From Vitis vinifera (Eukaryota > Streptophyta > Magnoliopsida > Vitales > Vitaceae), in contig NC_081807.1 in the NCBI RefSeq assembly GCF_030704535.1, positions 4,629,001 to 4,693,000 on the forward strand: a stretch of DNA of 64,000 nucleotides. Reading direction: 5' to 3'. Positions 11,468 to 22,234 of this stretch are shown one piece after another. A model generated the notes under the pieces. That model saw only the letters and a program-made list of their open reading frames with translations. It made no database searches and was not told the origin of the DNA. The position numbers were made by a program, and so were the translations under genes. How positions within the stretch are numbered: position 1 is the stretch's first letter; the number at the start of each line of letters is the position of its first letter.

Positions 11468-12677
11468 ATGGGAGAGGTCGATCCAGCCTGCATCCAAGAC
11501 ACCCAACATAGGCCTAAGCTCGCTGTTATCGAAGCTGAAGGCATCCCCCTCATTGATCTCTCCTCCGCCAATGCTTTCAACCATGTTTCTCAAATAGCTG
11601 ATGCATGCAAGAACTGGGGCTTCTTTCAAGTCATCAACCATGGGGTGCCCTCCGAGTCTCGTCGTAAAATTGAGGATGCCGCGAGGAAGTTCTTCGCTCT
11701 CCCATTGGAGGAGAAGAGGAAAGTAAGTAGAGATGAGGTGAATCCTTTGGGGTATTTCGATACTGAGCATACCAAGAACGTTAGGGACTGGAAGGAAGTC
11801 TTTGATCTCGTGGTGTCATCCCCCGCCTTTATCCCTGCTTCGCCTGATCCTGATGAAAAGGAGCTCAATGAGCTGATCAATCAGTGGCCTCAGTACCCTC
11901 CTGAATTAAGGTACAAATTCCACCAGCTAAGGCACAGTCACTACAGTGAATTACTTGATTTTTTTGTTCTAATTGAACTGATTTATACAGGGAGGTTTGT
12001 GAAGAATATGCTAGAGAAATGGAAAAACTAGCTTTCAAGCTGTTGGGACTCATCTCTCTGAGCTTAGGTTTTCCAGAGAACAGATTCAATCTTCTCTTTG
12101 AAGAATCAACAAACTTCATCCGCTTCAATCACTACCCACCTTGCCCCATCCCTCACCTAGCTCTGGGCGCTGGACGCCACAAGGATGGCGTAGCCTTAAC
12201 CATCCTTGCCCAGGATGATGTTGGAGGGCTGCAAGTAAAGCTAAAAACCAATGGAGAATGGGTTCGAGTGAAGCCCACCCCAGATACTTATATCATCAAC
12301 GTTGGGGATATAGTTCAGGTCCCACACAAGAACTTTAAATTATAAGTACATGCTTATCAGTACTGTTTGGCTCAAGGAATTTTACACCCATTTGGCTAAT
12401 TATACTGATATTAAACCAGGTCTGGAGCAACGATACTTTTGAAAGTGTGGAGCACAGGGTGATGGTGAATTCAGAGGGGGAAAGGTTCTCAATTCCGTTC
12501 TTTTTCAGTCCCGGGCACCATGTTTGGGTGAAGCCCTTGGAGGAGCTGACGAAGGGGGAAAAGCCAAAGTATAGAGCATACAACTAGGGAAAGTTCTTTG
12601 TTACGAGAAGGCGCAGTAGTTTCAAAAAGCTTGATGTGGAAAACCTCCAAATTTCTCATTTCAAGGTATCAGAGTAA
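11468..12677 (+). pseudogene. 2OG-Fe(II) dioxygenase copy 1, nonsense codon near C-terminus
   Basis: Three exons are supported by GT-AG borders and by alignment to the intact copies: 11468-11910, 11991-12318 and 12420-12677. The joined frame has the DOXC N-terminal domain (GFFQVINHGVP) in exon 1 and the iron ligands HxD (H211/D213) in exon 2. Exon 3 has the distal His (VEH) and the 2OG-binding RxS (RFS). At 12585-12587 a TAG replaces the Trp of YNWGK, cutting the predicted 342-residue protein to 312. All catalytic residues precede the stop, so a partly stable protein is conceivable, but the lost tail is conserved in every other copy. The second donor reads CAG|GTCCCA instead of CAG|GTACCA. 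The N-terminus (MGEVDPA-IQD--HRP) resembles the Arabidopsis At3g19000/At3g19010 group from memory; the substrate is unknown. Confidence 0.85.
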
Positions 12678-13264
12678 AAGGGTCAGTGGGACATCATCTA
12701 TCATGAATTCAATAAGAGCTTGTTTTAGCTCTCTGAAGTTGGCCATGCAGTATAGGATGCGTATATGCATGGAGAATTTGGAGGTTTGGTGTGAAAATAA
12801 TAATGTAATTTGCTTGATAAATAATCAGCAATGCATGCTGGATTAATGGAATAGCCATTTTCTTCCTATATCGGGAAGAGAGTTATTAAGATGAATGGAT
12901 CCTAAATAAGCATATAGCCACAATTAACAAATTTAATATTTTTTAAAAACAATTTGAATCCTATGACATACACCCAAGAAGAAGCGAATGAATTGAATGT
13001 GAATTTCTTTTTCAAATTTTAGTAGAAAAAGATGCGAATAATAAAAACTAGAGTAAAAATGAAATGGGAAGAAAGAGATATAATCAATACATTTACAATG
13101 GTTCATAATTCTCTATGTCCACTTATTAACTTTGCTTATTCTAAAATTTATTTTAAATAAAATATTATTTTTAAATTATTATAATTTATTTTAAACAAAA
13201 AATTTAATTATATCTTTAAGATGACGTTAATATCTATATTTCATGATATATATTAAAATAGTAT
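12678..13264. other. Non-coding 3' flank of 2OGD copy 1
   Basis: This is the 3' untranslated/flanking DNA shared with copies 3, 4 and 6 (AAGGGTCAGTGGGACAT, then GCTTGTTTTAGCTCTCTGAAG). It is followed by AT-rich DNA shared only with copy 4, up to the insertion site of U1. No gene is seen. Confidence 0.6.
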
Positions 13265-14219
13265 TGTGGACCTGAGATCATGTCCTCACTTGAAAAAAAA
13301 AAAAGAAGACAAGACTCAGTTTAAATTGATGAACAATTGATTTTTAGAAAATATGGTTTTAAATTTGACACTTATTTTTATTTTATTTTTAAATAGAAAA
13401 CAAAATAAAAAATAAAACTCTAAATATGAAACTTGAAAGGAAAGTACAGGTTTATAAAAAACCGAGTTTGGGTTCGAGGGTCAGGTTACTTATTGAAAAG
13501 GTACGATAATAAGTTGTAAAACCCCTCTATACCCTAAAATCAGGTCTCTGATAATTACGTTAAGGTATATGACAATTGATCAAAAAATCAATAGATACCA
13601 AGTAATTATCAGTGATGTATTATGGTTGAGCTATACTTAAACAAATAGGAGAAGGAAGGAACGTACAATAGCAATAAGTTGAGCGTTTCGTGGGAAACAT
13701 GGTTAGTGTACAATCACAAACACAATAAATCTTATGTATGTTAGAGCAAGGTAGAGATCAATCATTAATCAATCAAGCGTAGCAATTAAAATTAATAATC
13801 AAAAGAGAAAAATTCATATGTTGGACCCACCAACGTCCAATTTATTTGCATGAATTAATTTTAGGAATTTCATCTTCCTAATGATCTCGGAGAAAAAGAT
13901 AATAGAAATTTGGAGAAAATTCCATTATTTTAAAAAACATAGAATTTATTCATATTTATTAAAAAAAATCAGAAAATTATTAAAAATCAAAGAAAATAGA
14001 AAAATGGTCCACGCCAAAAGGAAGATGACAGCAGAAATTTATTGAAAATAGATTTTATTAATTTGAAGAGAATTACTGAGGAGGGATTTTAAAAGGGAAA
14101 TGAATTTGTCAAAAATTTAAATTTAAAATCATTTTTTTTTTAAAAGAAGAGGGGGGTAGTACGCTTGAGCATATGCACCGAATTGCACACCTAAGAAGGT
14201 GGCCATGCATGTAGGAATT

Positions 14220-14700
14220 TCATGCACGTGGGAAGAGGGGAAAGGAGCTTGTGGGAACACCCATCTGCAAATTGTTCAATGTCACAGACCTTGTTTCACT
14301 CGCTGCTTTTCCAGGTTTACTCTTCTGATCACTTCTTTCAGGAATGACTGCAATTGACTTGTATAACACTGATCTTCTCTTGGACAAATTTAAGTCTGAG
14401 TTCCGGTTCTGGTCCATGGAGTTGTGTATAATTTCATGTAAGATGGGTGAGTCTTCTTCATGATATTTTCCAAAAGCTCCTTTCCCTTCAGCATTTGAGG
14501 TTTGAACCATTTCAGTAGCCGCTTGTATGGACACCAAATCAGTCGCTGCTTGCACAATTTGGAGATGGAAATCCAGAAACTGATCAAAACAGGCGGCTGG
14601 AGGTGCTGGTGGTGTAGATGATCCAGAAAGCTGTGCACCAAACTACCTTAACAATGGAAAACTAATGGGGCAGACCCAGTAGTTTCTTCTCCAACCTAAT
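14220..14700 (-). pseudogene. Unrecognised host-gene fragment in U1
   Basis: A minus-strand frame of 111 residues (14220-14555) is continuous with an upstream segment that includes [17 protein letters not shown] and ends [11 protein letters not shown]. The composition (mixed, low AT, no transposon motifs) looks like ordinary nuclear coding sequence. The same frame is conserved in copy C (42538-42729 and beyond). I do not recognise the family. It lies downstream of the PNPase-like fragment in the same orientation and probably belongs to a different source gene. Confidence 0.5.
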
Positions 14701-14849
14701 TACCACTCACAGCCATCAAGTTGGAAGTTCCTTCGGAATCTACATACAAAGCGCGCCCACCACCATTGGCAAAGGAAAAACCACATCAATTTCAATGTCA
14801 AATCTTTATGCGACTTCTGTGGAACAGTGCAGGTTAAGAAGCTGGCCAA

Positions 14850-15095
14850 CTTCGTTAATCGAGAACTCCGGGAAATTTCAGTGAAGCATGAAGCGCTTTG
14901 TTGGAGGACCAACCAGAGGATCCAGTCGTTGATCATCACCAGGTTGTGATGCCCCAAGTGTACAGTACAAAGGACATGTGTACCTCCACGTGAAAAGAGT
15001 GATGATCCATGCAGTATAGGTAATTTGCCAGATTCACAATACAAAAGCCAAACTTCGTTGAGATGCCTTCCATCAACCCTTGAGTCTTTCTGCAA
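14850..15095 (-). pseudogene. PNPase-like (polyribonucleotide nucleotidyltransferase) fragment in U1
   Basis: Minus-strand reading gives RVDGRHLNEVWLLYCESG, ILHGSSLFSRGGTHVLCTV and then, after a frameshift, DPLVGPPTKRFMLH and FSINEVG. This matches, from memory, the start of the second RNase PH domain of plant mitochondrial-type PNPase, which degrades RNA 3'-5' by phosphorolysis. Only ~80 residues of a ~900-residue protein are present, with at least one frameshift. It is therefore a captured fragment, not a gene. The corresponding fragment in copy C is near 42990-43270. Confidence 0.72.
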
Positions 15096-15149
15096 GCTTC
15101 ATTATATAATTTTTACATCTTCACTGGGTCTTATCAAACACCCATTTGG

Positions 15150-15252
15150 CTCCAGTTGACAACTCATTAAGAACATCCACATCGAGGTACTCACGATACC
15201 ATGTAGGTCAATCTTTGAGGATTTCTGCGACTCTTGTTGGCTCTAGACTGAA
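15150..15252 (-). pseudogene. START-domain / HD-ZIP III-like fragment in U1
   Basis: Minus-strand reading gives SLEPTRVAEILKD, a stop where Arg is expected, then PTWYRE and DVDVLNEL. This resembles the segment of the START domain of class III HD-ZIP transcription factors (EPT-VAEILKDRPSW-RD...VDVLN). The match is only ~35 residues and contains a stop, so the family call is tentative. It lies just upstream of the PNPase-like fragment on the same strand, with unrelated sequence joined to it. That arrangement suggests assembly from several sources. Confidence 0.5.
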
Positions 15253-15259
15253 AATGGAG

Positions 15260-16515
15260 AACTTGGAAAGAGGAGAGCGGTGGAGGTTGAAGGAGCTGAG
15301 CAGACCATCGGAGATAGAACAAGGCAGTAGGTTCACTCCTCTGATAACAGGCTTAATTTGACTGGCTCTGCTCGCACTATTGCGATCACTCCTCTCGTCT
15401 GGCCATGAAAAAGCCCAAATTCGGAGGTCAAGCTTTCTACTGTGGGAAGAATGGTGCGACTCATCTTTCCGATGCCACCGGGAGTCCTCATACCCAGATT
15501 TCAGCATCTGACACAGTGGGTAACCATCATTTAATACAAGCTCCTTTCTAGACAAACTATATTAGGCAGATTCATCATTTCTCTTCCAGTCCCCACCCTC
15601 GGGTGCCCATCATGCAGAAGTCAATAAAATCACCAAGGCAAAGGATGTGTTTGTGTTTGACCTAGACTCCGAGGCTTCTTTTGATGTAAGTTCTAGGTAT
15701 CTGAAAAATTCATATGTTCTTCGATCAAGCCGTCCCCAACGCGAGGTTGATGCCAGGATAAGCCTCCAGCTCCCCATTTCTCCTAGTATGCATATGCTCA
15801 AACGACACCCCCCTAGAGAAGAGAAGGCAACGAGAAAAGAGAAGAGGAAGAACTTAAAAGATAACCAAACAGAGAACCAACCCATTAACAAATATATAGA
15901 GCTCCATTTCATTATTTCATCAATGAGCTTGAAGGAACCGAACATGCCAGAATGAATTTTAAACAACTAAAATATGATTCCCGAAACATCAAGCAGCAAA
16001 TACCAGTCTATATTCAGATTCATTTCCAAAGTTAACTCAAAAGAAACAGAAGAGTAGCAGTAACAAGTCCATAGCTAACCAATGCTCAACAAGATGAAGT
16101 GTGGCATCTGGAATCCATATCAAAGCATCAACTAAAATCCAGAGATCAACCGGGAAGGAAAGGAGAACAGCGGAAAATGAGAGACCCAATAATCATACTT
16201 GGAAAAACGTCCCCTCAAGCACTGATCTGCTTGCCTTCGAGCTCCCTTCCCCTCTTCCTCCAAACTCCTCCTCTGATTGTCCTCTCTACCCTCAAGCTTC
16301 TTGCTTCCCGTCTAACAAACCCTCACCAGAGAGAATATTCTCTTTACGTGTCTCTCTCTCTCGCCCAGCCTTCTCTCTCTCTAACCACCTCCAACTTGGA
16401 AGGATTCCTTTTGGCTAATAGCTACTGTAACTGGTATTCCTGTCATCAATTTAATAGACATTTTCTTTTTTGGTTCATATTCCGGATTGGGTTCATCCCT
16501 TTAGTAATAAGATGA
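15260..16515. other. Rest of U1: further captured-looking sequence, no gene
   Basis: This part is GC-richer than the flanks and holds short frames on both strands. On the + strand one reads VFDLDSEASFDVSSRYLKNSYV (15647 onward) and is also kept in copy C at 49300-49380. Pyrimidine-rich DNA at 16240-16400 looks like a former 5' leader of a minus-strand transcript. I do not recognise a gene. Confidence 0.4.
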
Positions 16516-17399
16516 ATTGAGTTATCGACATGAAAGCCTAAGAACTCAATGGTACCCACCCCTCTTTGGCCAAGTTTGTATGATTTGAGAGGGAAGGTCC
16601 CGTTGAGTTCTCAGTAATCCCAAGATTTTATTGGTATAAATGCCAATCAAAACGAATCTCCTCTTACAATGTTTAAAAAACCTCCATCTACTCCCTCATT
16701 CTCTTGGTGTACAACTCACCTCCAAAACAATAGATATATAAATAAGAACGTGCTCTCCCAACTGACCCTAGAAGCCTCTAGAAGACCCCTTTAAAAACAC
16801 GTGTCCTCATTATGAGCCATCTACTGAGAGCCTCTAAAAAAAAAAAGCTTAGACCCAAAATCGCCCTAAATGGCCTCCAAAATGTGGCTAAAAAATGATT
16901 AATGAGCCAAGTAAATGTGAACTAATAAGGGATGATGAATGATTAAGCAAGAAGTATCCAAACGGACACCAAATTAAAATGGGCATGGGGCGAGAGGAAA
17001 ATAAAAAATGCAAACATACGTGCTATGAGACAAAATGGAGGGTCTATAAATATGCCCTTATTTGATATAGTTCATGAGTGAACTGAACACGAAGAGTGAA
17101 ACATGAGTGATGAATGGTATGAAGTGAATTGCATTGAAGAACAAAAGAGAACTCATAATTTTTTCATAACACATGGCATGCTAAGCTCAAAGATCAGGAT
17201 CACATACTAAGGAAGAAACTTAAGATAAAGATACAAATAATGTGGGGAGTGTATATGCAATGAACAACACTAGATCGTGACACAACATACAACTCAAGGA
17301 CAACCAAGATAAGAAGTGATTAACTCACAAAAAATGATATTGAAGGAAGAGAATGTCATAATAAACTCGAGGAAGGGGAAAATTCTAAATGAACTCAAA

Positions 17400-18905
17400 T
17401 AGAGGGGAATGTGCGGCTTGAGGCCAAACAAACTTAAAACTAGGAGGCGACTTGAAGCCGAATAAACTTAACAAGGACAAACGCATGGCTTGAAGTCAAA
17501 TAGGCTCAAAACTAAGGATAAGGGTGAAGGCACGACTAAAGCCGAATGAACTTAATAAGGATAAAGACGATACTCAAAGCTGAACAAACTCAACAAGAAA
17601 TGTAAAGGCATAGCACGAAGCTGAATAGGACTTAACAAGATACGTAAAAGTGTGGTTTGAAGCCGAATAGACTCAACTTGAAACTCAAAGGTGTGGCTCG
17701 AAGTCGAATAAACTCAACTAGATATATAAAAATGTGACTCAAAGCTGAACAAACTCAACCCGAAACGTAAAGGTGCAACTCAAAGCCTAACAAACTCAAC
17801 TCAAAACATAAAGACGTGGCTTGAAGCCAGACATACTCAAATAGAGACATAAAGGCATGACTTGAAGCTACGACTTGAAGCCGAACAAACTCAACTTGAA
17901 ACATAAAGACGCAGCTTGAAGCCAATCAAACTCAATTAGAGACGTAAAGGTGTGACTCAAAGTTAAGACAAACTCAACTCGAAACAAAAAGGCACAACTC
18001 GAAGCCGAACTCAACTAGAGACGTAAAGGCGCAACTCAAAGCCGAACAAACTCAACTTGAAACGTTAAGACATTGCTTCAAGTTGAACATGCTAAACTAG
18101 AGACGCAAAAATGTAACTCAAAGTTGAATAAACTCAACTCAAAACATAAAGGCATGACTCAAAGTCGAATAGACTCAACTAGAGATGTAAAAGCGTAGCT
18201 TGAAACCTAACAGACTCAACTCCAAATATAAAGGCGTTGCTCGAAGCTAAATAGACTTAACTTGAAAAGTAAAGGCGTAGCTCAATGTCGAATAGACTCA
18301 ATTAGAGATGCAAAAGCGCAACTTGAAGCCGAATAGACTCAACTTGAAATGTAAGGCATGTTTTGAAGCAGAATAGACTCAGCTAGAGATGTAGAGCTGT
18401 GGCTTGAAACTAAACAAACTCAACTAGAGACATAAAAGCATGACTTGAAGTTGAACAAACTCAACAAGAAATGTAAAGACGTGGGTCAAAGTTGAACTGA
18501 CTCAACTAGAGATGTAAAGGTGCGACTTGAAACCAAATAGATTCAACTTGAAGCCAAATAGATTCAACTTGAAACGTAAAGACACAACTTGAAGCCAAAT
18601 AAACTCAACTTGAAATATAGATGCACGACTAGAAGCTGAACAGACTCAACTAAAGGCATGAGGTGCAGCTTAAAGTCAAACAAAATCAACTAGAGACATA
18701 AATACGTGGCTCAAAGATGAAAGAGATGTAAAAGTGCGGTTTGAAGCCGAATAGACTAAACTCGAACTGTTAAGGCACGACTTGAAGCTAAATAGACTCA
18801 ACTAGAGGCATAAAAATGCGACTCAAAGTCGATCAAACTCAAGTAGAGACGTAAAGGCACAACTCAAAGGCAAACAAACTCAAATAGAGACGTAAAGGCA
18901 TGGCA
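17400..18905. repeat. Degenerate 41-bp minisatellite, ~36 copies (copy A)
   Basis: The unit approximates AAAGGCGTGGCTCGAAGCCG followed by AACAGACTCAACTAGAGACGT. It is 41 bp long and repeats head to tail with about 10-30 % divergence between units, mainly transitions of the C-to-T/G-to-A kind. Forty-one is not a multiple of three and all frames have stops, so it does not encode a repeat protein. It ends directly before the intron/exon-2 border of the decayed 2OGD copy 2. The partner array is at 58085-59710. Confidence 0.88.
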
Positions 18906-18959
18906 AGATTTTATTAAATTCATTTTGAGTATTGATATATTTTATATAATGACTTATTT

Positions 18960-19890
18960 TCATGAAAATTTGGAAAGAATATGTTGGAGAAATAGAAAAA
19001 TTAGCCAACAAGTTCTTAGAACTCATCTTCTTAAGCTTAGGCTTGGCCGGGGACTAGTTGAATGAGTTATTCCAATGGCAAACCAGCTTAATCCGACTCA
19101 ATTATCACTCTCCGCCGTTCTCGTGGCCGAAGCTCTCTCGTTGTGGGTCGGTACAAGGACGCCAAAGCTTTAACCGTTCTCTTTCAAGATGGTGTCACAG
19201 GGTTGGAAGTGAAGGGAAAAGTTGATGGTGAATGGATTGGAGTAAAGCCTATTCCAAATGCTTATATCATTGATGTTGGTGATATTATTCAGGTATGATC
19301 CATCAAATGACTTCAATTTCATTTGTACACATTGGAAAATTGTAGGTTATCAATTCAAAACCTCCTCAAAAGTATAGGATAAAATCTAGAGCATTGGATA
19401 GGGATAAAAGTATCGAGACTAGATCTAGAAAAATGAAATCATATACGAAGTAAATAAACTTAATTATATACATGACATGTTGTGATTGGTTTGAGTTTTT
19501 TTTATAGGTATTATAATAGCTAGGTCTTATATATTGTATCTTATTATTATTATTTAAAAAAAAAGAAAAACATGTTGGAGAAATTGGTGTTACTTTTTCT
19601 CAATATTTATCCAACACTATACAGGTTTGGAGCAATGATAAATATGAGAGCGTGGAGCACATGGTGGTGGCGAATAGTGAGAAGGAAAGGTTTTCGATTC
19701 CATTCTTTTTCTTACCGGTGCATCATGTGAATGTGAAGCCATTGGAGGAGTTGACCAATGAGGAAAACCCCCCTAAATTTAAAGAGTACAACTGGGGAAA
19801 GTTCATGGCAACTAGAAACAGGAGTGATTTCAAGAAGCAAACTGTCGAAAACATTCAGATTCATCATTTCAGAGTTTCCGAACAATGATG
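18960..19890 (+). pseudogene. 2OG-Fe(II) dioxygenase copy 2, exon 1 missing
   Basis: Exon 2 (about 18964-19292) and exon 3 (about 19625-19888) of a diverged relative are present. The acceptor of exon 2 has changed from CAG to CAT. In exon 2 there is an in-frame TAG (after LGLAGD) and a frameshift near LALVVG. The first iron-binding His of the HxD motif is Tyr (RYKDA). Exon 3 is open and keeps the distal His (VEH), RFS and the YNWGKF tail, ending at TGA 19886-19888. No exon 1 is seen upstream; the minisatellite occupies its place. It is more diverged from copies 1, 3, 4 and 6 than they are from each other, so it represents an older paralogue. Confidence 0.88.
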
Positions 19891-20104
19891 TTGTAAGACC
19901 ATTTTCCACTTTTAGTCCCTGAAAAATCATGGTGTTGGACTCTAAATAAATCATGCCAAGAGAGTTGGTTGACCCAATTAGTAGTTTGTTATCACAGTTC
20001 CAGATAATTAAAGTTTGTTCTACAATTAGCTATGTATAGAATTTTGTAATCAATTATTTAGATGAGGGAAAAAGCATTTCTTTTCTGCTGGAATTTCTTT
20101 TGGT

Positions 20105-20560
20105 TTAGCTTCTTCAGACGGTATGAGAGCCTCCACTGCCAACAATGGAGTACTCCTCAACCTCCATCATGGTAGCTTCTTTTCTGTTGAATTGAGTAGT
20201 TTCAATTCAACATGTTGTCTGGGCAAAATCCATGAATTCCCATTTCCATTATCTGCAACTCAATATACGGAACTGCTCCAAATTAATGCAGTCAGATTTT
20301 TGGGGAGTGTCAAATACACAATCCTCTATTGGCTATCAGTTTCACATTCACTTCATTGATGCTTATTCCAAGTTTCGTTTTATTTTTATCTTCTTGGAAA
20401 CAAATCTGATGCAATCCATTGCAAAACTAGGTTGAATTGCAGCTTGGTTTTGAGCTCAAACTGATTGGGTTGGGGAATATAGAGCTTTTAGCGATGATCG
20501 TCTTCAATCATATGTTGTTATTCAAACTGATTGCGTTGGGAATTTGATCCCATCACTAAG
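20105..20560 (+). mobile_element. Ty1/copia integrase fragment
   Basis: Frames in this stretch read CLGKIHEFPFPLSAT, then SIGYQF--HFIDAYSKF and QTDWVGEYRAF. These are the zinc-binding/GAG-pre-integrase to integrase-core region of a copia polyprotein. No LTRs are visible and the rest of the element is absent, so it is a scrap, broken by frameshifts. Confidence 0.75.
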
Positions 20561-20858
20561 GTATACATAGTTAAAAGTAAAATTATTTATTTTTCCTATT
20601 AAAATGAAATAAACAAATAATTTTAAAAATGATTTCAATTTTTAAGCAAATTGCTTTAAGATTTAGATAAAAGAAACAAAAAAAAAAAAAAAACAAACAT
20701 CATAGTTCTATTAAGTATTACTTAGATTTGAATTAAGATTTATAGATATAATATATAAAAATCTAAAAAAAAACTGAAAACCAAATTCCACATATTAATA
20801 ATGTCAGTACTTTGTTATTATAAGCTTTGTCTATCTCACTATTATTTCCTTCGCCTTA

Positions 20859-22234
20859 AACAAATCATGATTTCGTCGTTATTGTGTTTTTTTTTTCCAC
20901 ATCCTCATTTCATGTGTTGTTTCCTTTAATTTGACAATCTTTTGTATGGTTACGACTATTAAAATATGTAAGGAAATATTGATATCGGTAAATTGATTAA
21001 ATATATGAAAACTTTAGATATAACTTAAAAAAAATGATAAAATTATGTATATATATAATTTTTTTATAAAAAAAATGTAAATATGATATAATAATATTGA
21101 ATAATAAAAAACAAATCATGATTTCGTTGTTATCGTGTTTTTTTTTTCCACATCCTCATTTCATGTGTTGTTTCCTTTAATTTGACAATCTTTTGTATGG
21201 TTACGACTATTAAAATATGTAAGGAAATATTGATATTAGTAAATTGATTAAATATATGAAAATTTTAAATATAACTTAAAAAAATGATAAAATTATGTAT
21301 ATATACAATGTTTTCAGAACCGGATGGGTCATTGAATCGAAAAAGTTACCGGTTCACGGTTTACCGATCAAACCGCGGTCGAATCGATGGTCGAACCGCG
21401 GTCGAACCGATGACGTCATAAATATGTAATTTATATATTATTAAAATTAAAAATAATTATAAAAATTTTAAAATATATATGAATAAATTAAAAATCAATA
21501 ATATTATTTTATATATTTGATATTATCAAATTAAATCATATTAAATGAAATGTGTACAATATTTAAATGTGAATATATTCAAAATGAAAAATTTAACTAA
21601 TTTTATAATTTTTAAAAATATTATATTATTTTTATTTAATATTAAAAAAAAATTAAAATCCAACATATATTGTTTTGTTTGGCATATCAAATAAGTAGCC
21701 GAGTGGTGTCCTAGTTTATTTACAAAACCTGAGGTCCCACTTCAAATCCTCCCTCTTGTTGCATTTGTTAAATTTTTTTCATTGATATTATCATATTAGT
21801 TTGCAATCCCACATCGGATTGTGAGAGAAATAAGGGTGCAAAGGATGCCTATAAAAAGTATCCTCATTGAAAGCAACAGCATGCCCACCTTGTGGGCTCA
21901 AAACTGAGCCTACTTAAATGGTTTGGGTGCGGGCTTTGTCATGTTAAGACATGGCCTAGTATGGTTTTTGGCCTACAACTTTTAATTTTTTATACAATGG
22001 ACTTGCAAAATGATGGGCCAATATGGACTGTTCGGTTCACCAGTTTGACCGTTGGTTTAGGCGGTTCGTAACCGATCCAATAGTTAAACGGTTTAATAGA
22101 GTGGATCGGACCGAAAATGTGACCGGTCATCGGTTGGATCGGCCGATCCGATCCGGTTTTTAAAACATTGTATATATATAATTTTTTTATAAAAAAAAAT
22201 GTAAATATGATATAGAAATATTGAATAATAAAAA
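20859..22234. repeat. ~250 bp tandem duplication split by a MITE
   Basis: AACAAATCATGATTTCG starts at 20859 and again at 21109, and the ~250 bp that follow match closely. The second copy is interrupted at 21305 by the Mutator-like element and resumes at 22170-22234. The insertion therefore post-dates the duplication. Confidence 0.9.
21306..22169. mobile_element. Mutator-like MITE (864 bp) with perfect 9-bp target duplication
   Basis: The ends CAATGTTTTCAGAACCGGAT and (inverted) AATGTTTTAAAAACCGGAT form imperfect terminal repeats. A perfect 9-bp direct repeat GTATATATA flanks it (21297-21305, 22170-22178), the size made by MULE transposases. The uninterrupted target is visible in the neighbouring tandem copy. 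Subterminal words such as AACCGCGGTCGAA repeat. It encodes no transposase. A related element sits at 40999-41809. Confidence 0.85.

Larger units (their letters stand above)
13265..17048. mobile_element. LTR-like unit U1 carrying host-gene fragments
   Basis: The unit starts TGTGGACC and ends GGGTCTATA (a TCTACA end with one change). It is flanked by near-identical 5-bp repeats, AGTAT (13260-13264) and AATAT (17049-17053). Its first ~300 bp contain a block (GGTCAGGTTACTTATTG...AAGGTA, about 13470-13560) that is clearly homologous to the same end of U2 and, inverted, of U3. I see no second copy of this end inside, so it is either a very long solo LTR or a non-autonomous element type. On the minus strand it holds fragments resembling PNPase, a START/HD-ZIP III segment and at least one unrecognised gene. 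The orthologous U1 in copy C spans 40659-57724. Confidence 0.72.
8614..19905. repeat. Segmental duplication, copy A (partner of 37395-60055)
   Basis: This 11.3 kb stretch and 37395-60055 hold the same elements in the same order and orientation. These are the GTACCTAAGGAAGGTAAA upstream repeat, a 2OGD gene, LTR-like unit U1 with its gene fragments, a 41-bp minisatellite and an exon-1-less 2OGD pseudogene. Copy A keeps the uninterrupted version of U1. Copy C lacks about 9560-10668 of copy A, including the hAT element, and about 16130-16747, but carries at least three insertions. Copy A begins exactly where the copia 3' LTR ends, so the copia insertion may mark or have removed the original boundary. 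Confidence 0.88.

Noticed and set aside
11450-11770. A 106-residue minus-strand frame over exon 1 of copies 1, 3, 4 and 6
   Set aside because: It is conserved only because the sense exon is; it has no promoter or independent codon bias and covers exactly the 2OGD exon.
17400-18905. Possible CRISPR-like or coding repeat array
   Set aside because: Plant nuclear context; the repeats are contiguous with no spacers, degenerate, and 41 bp is out of frame with stops in every frame. It is a minisatellite.
21660-22010. Possible separate small element with GTTTGCAATCCCACATCGGA inside the MITE
   Set aside because: The words recall plant repeat families, but I could not define ends or a target duplication.
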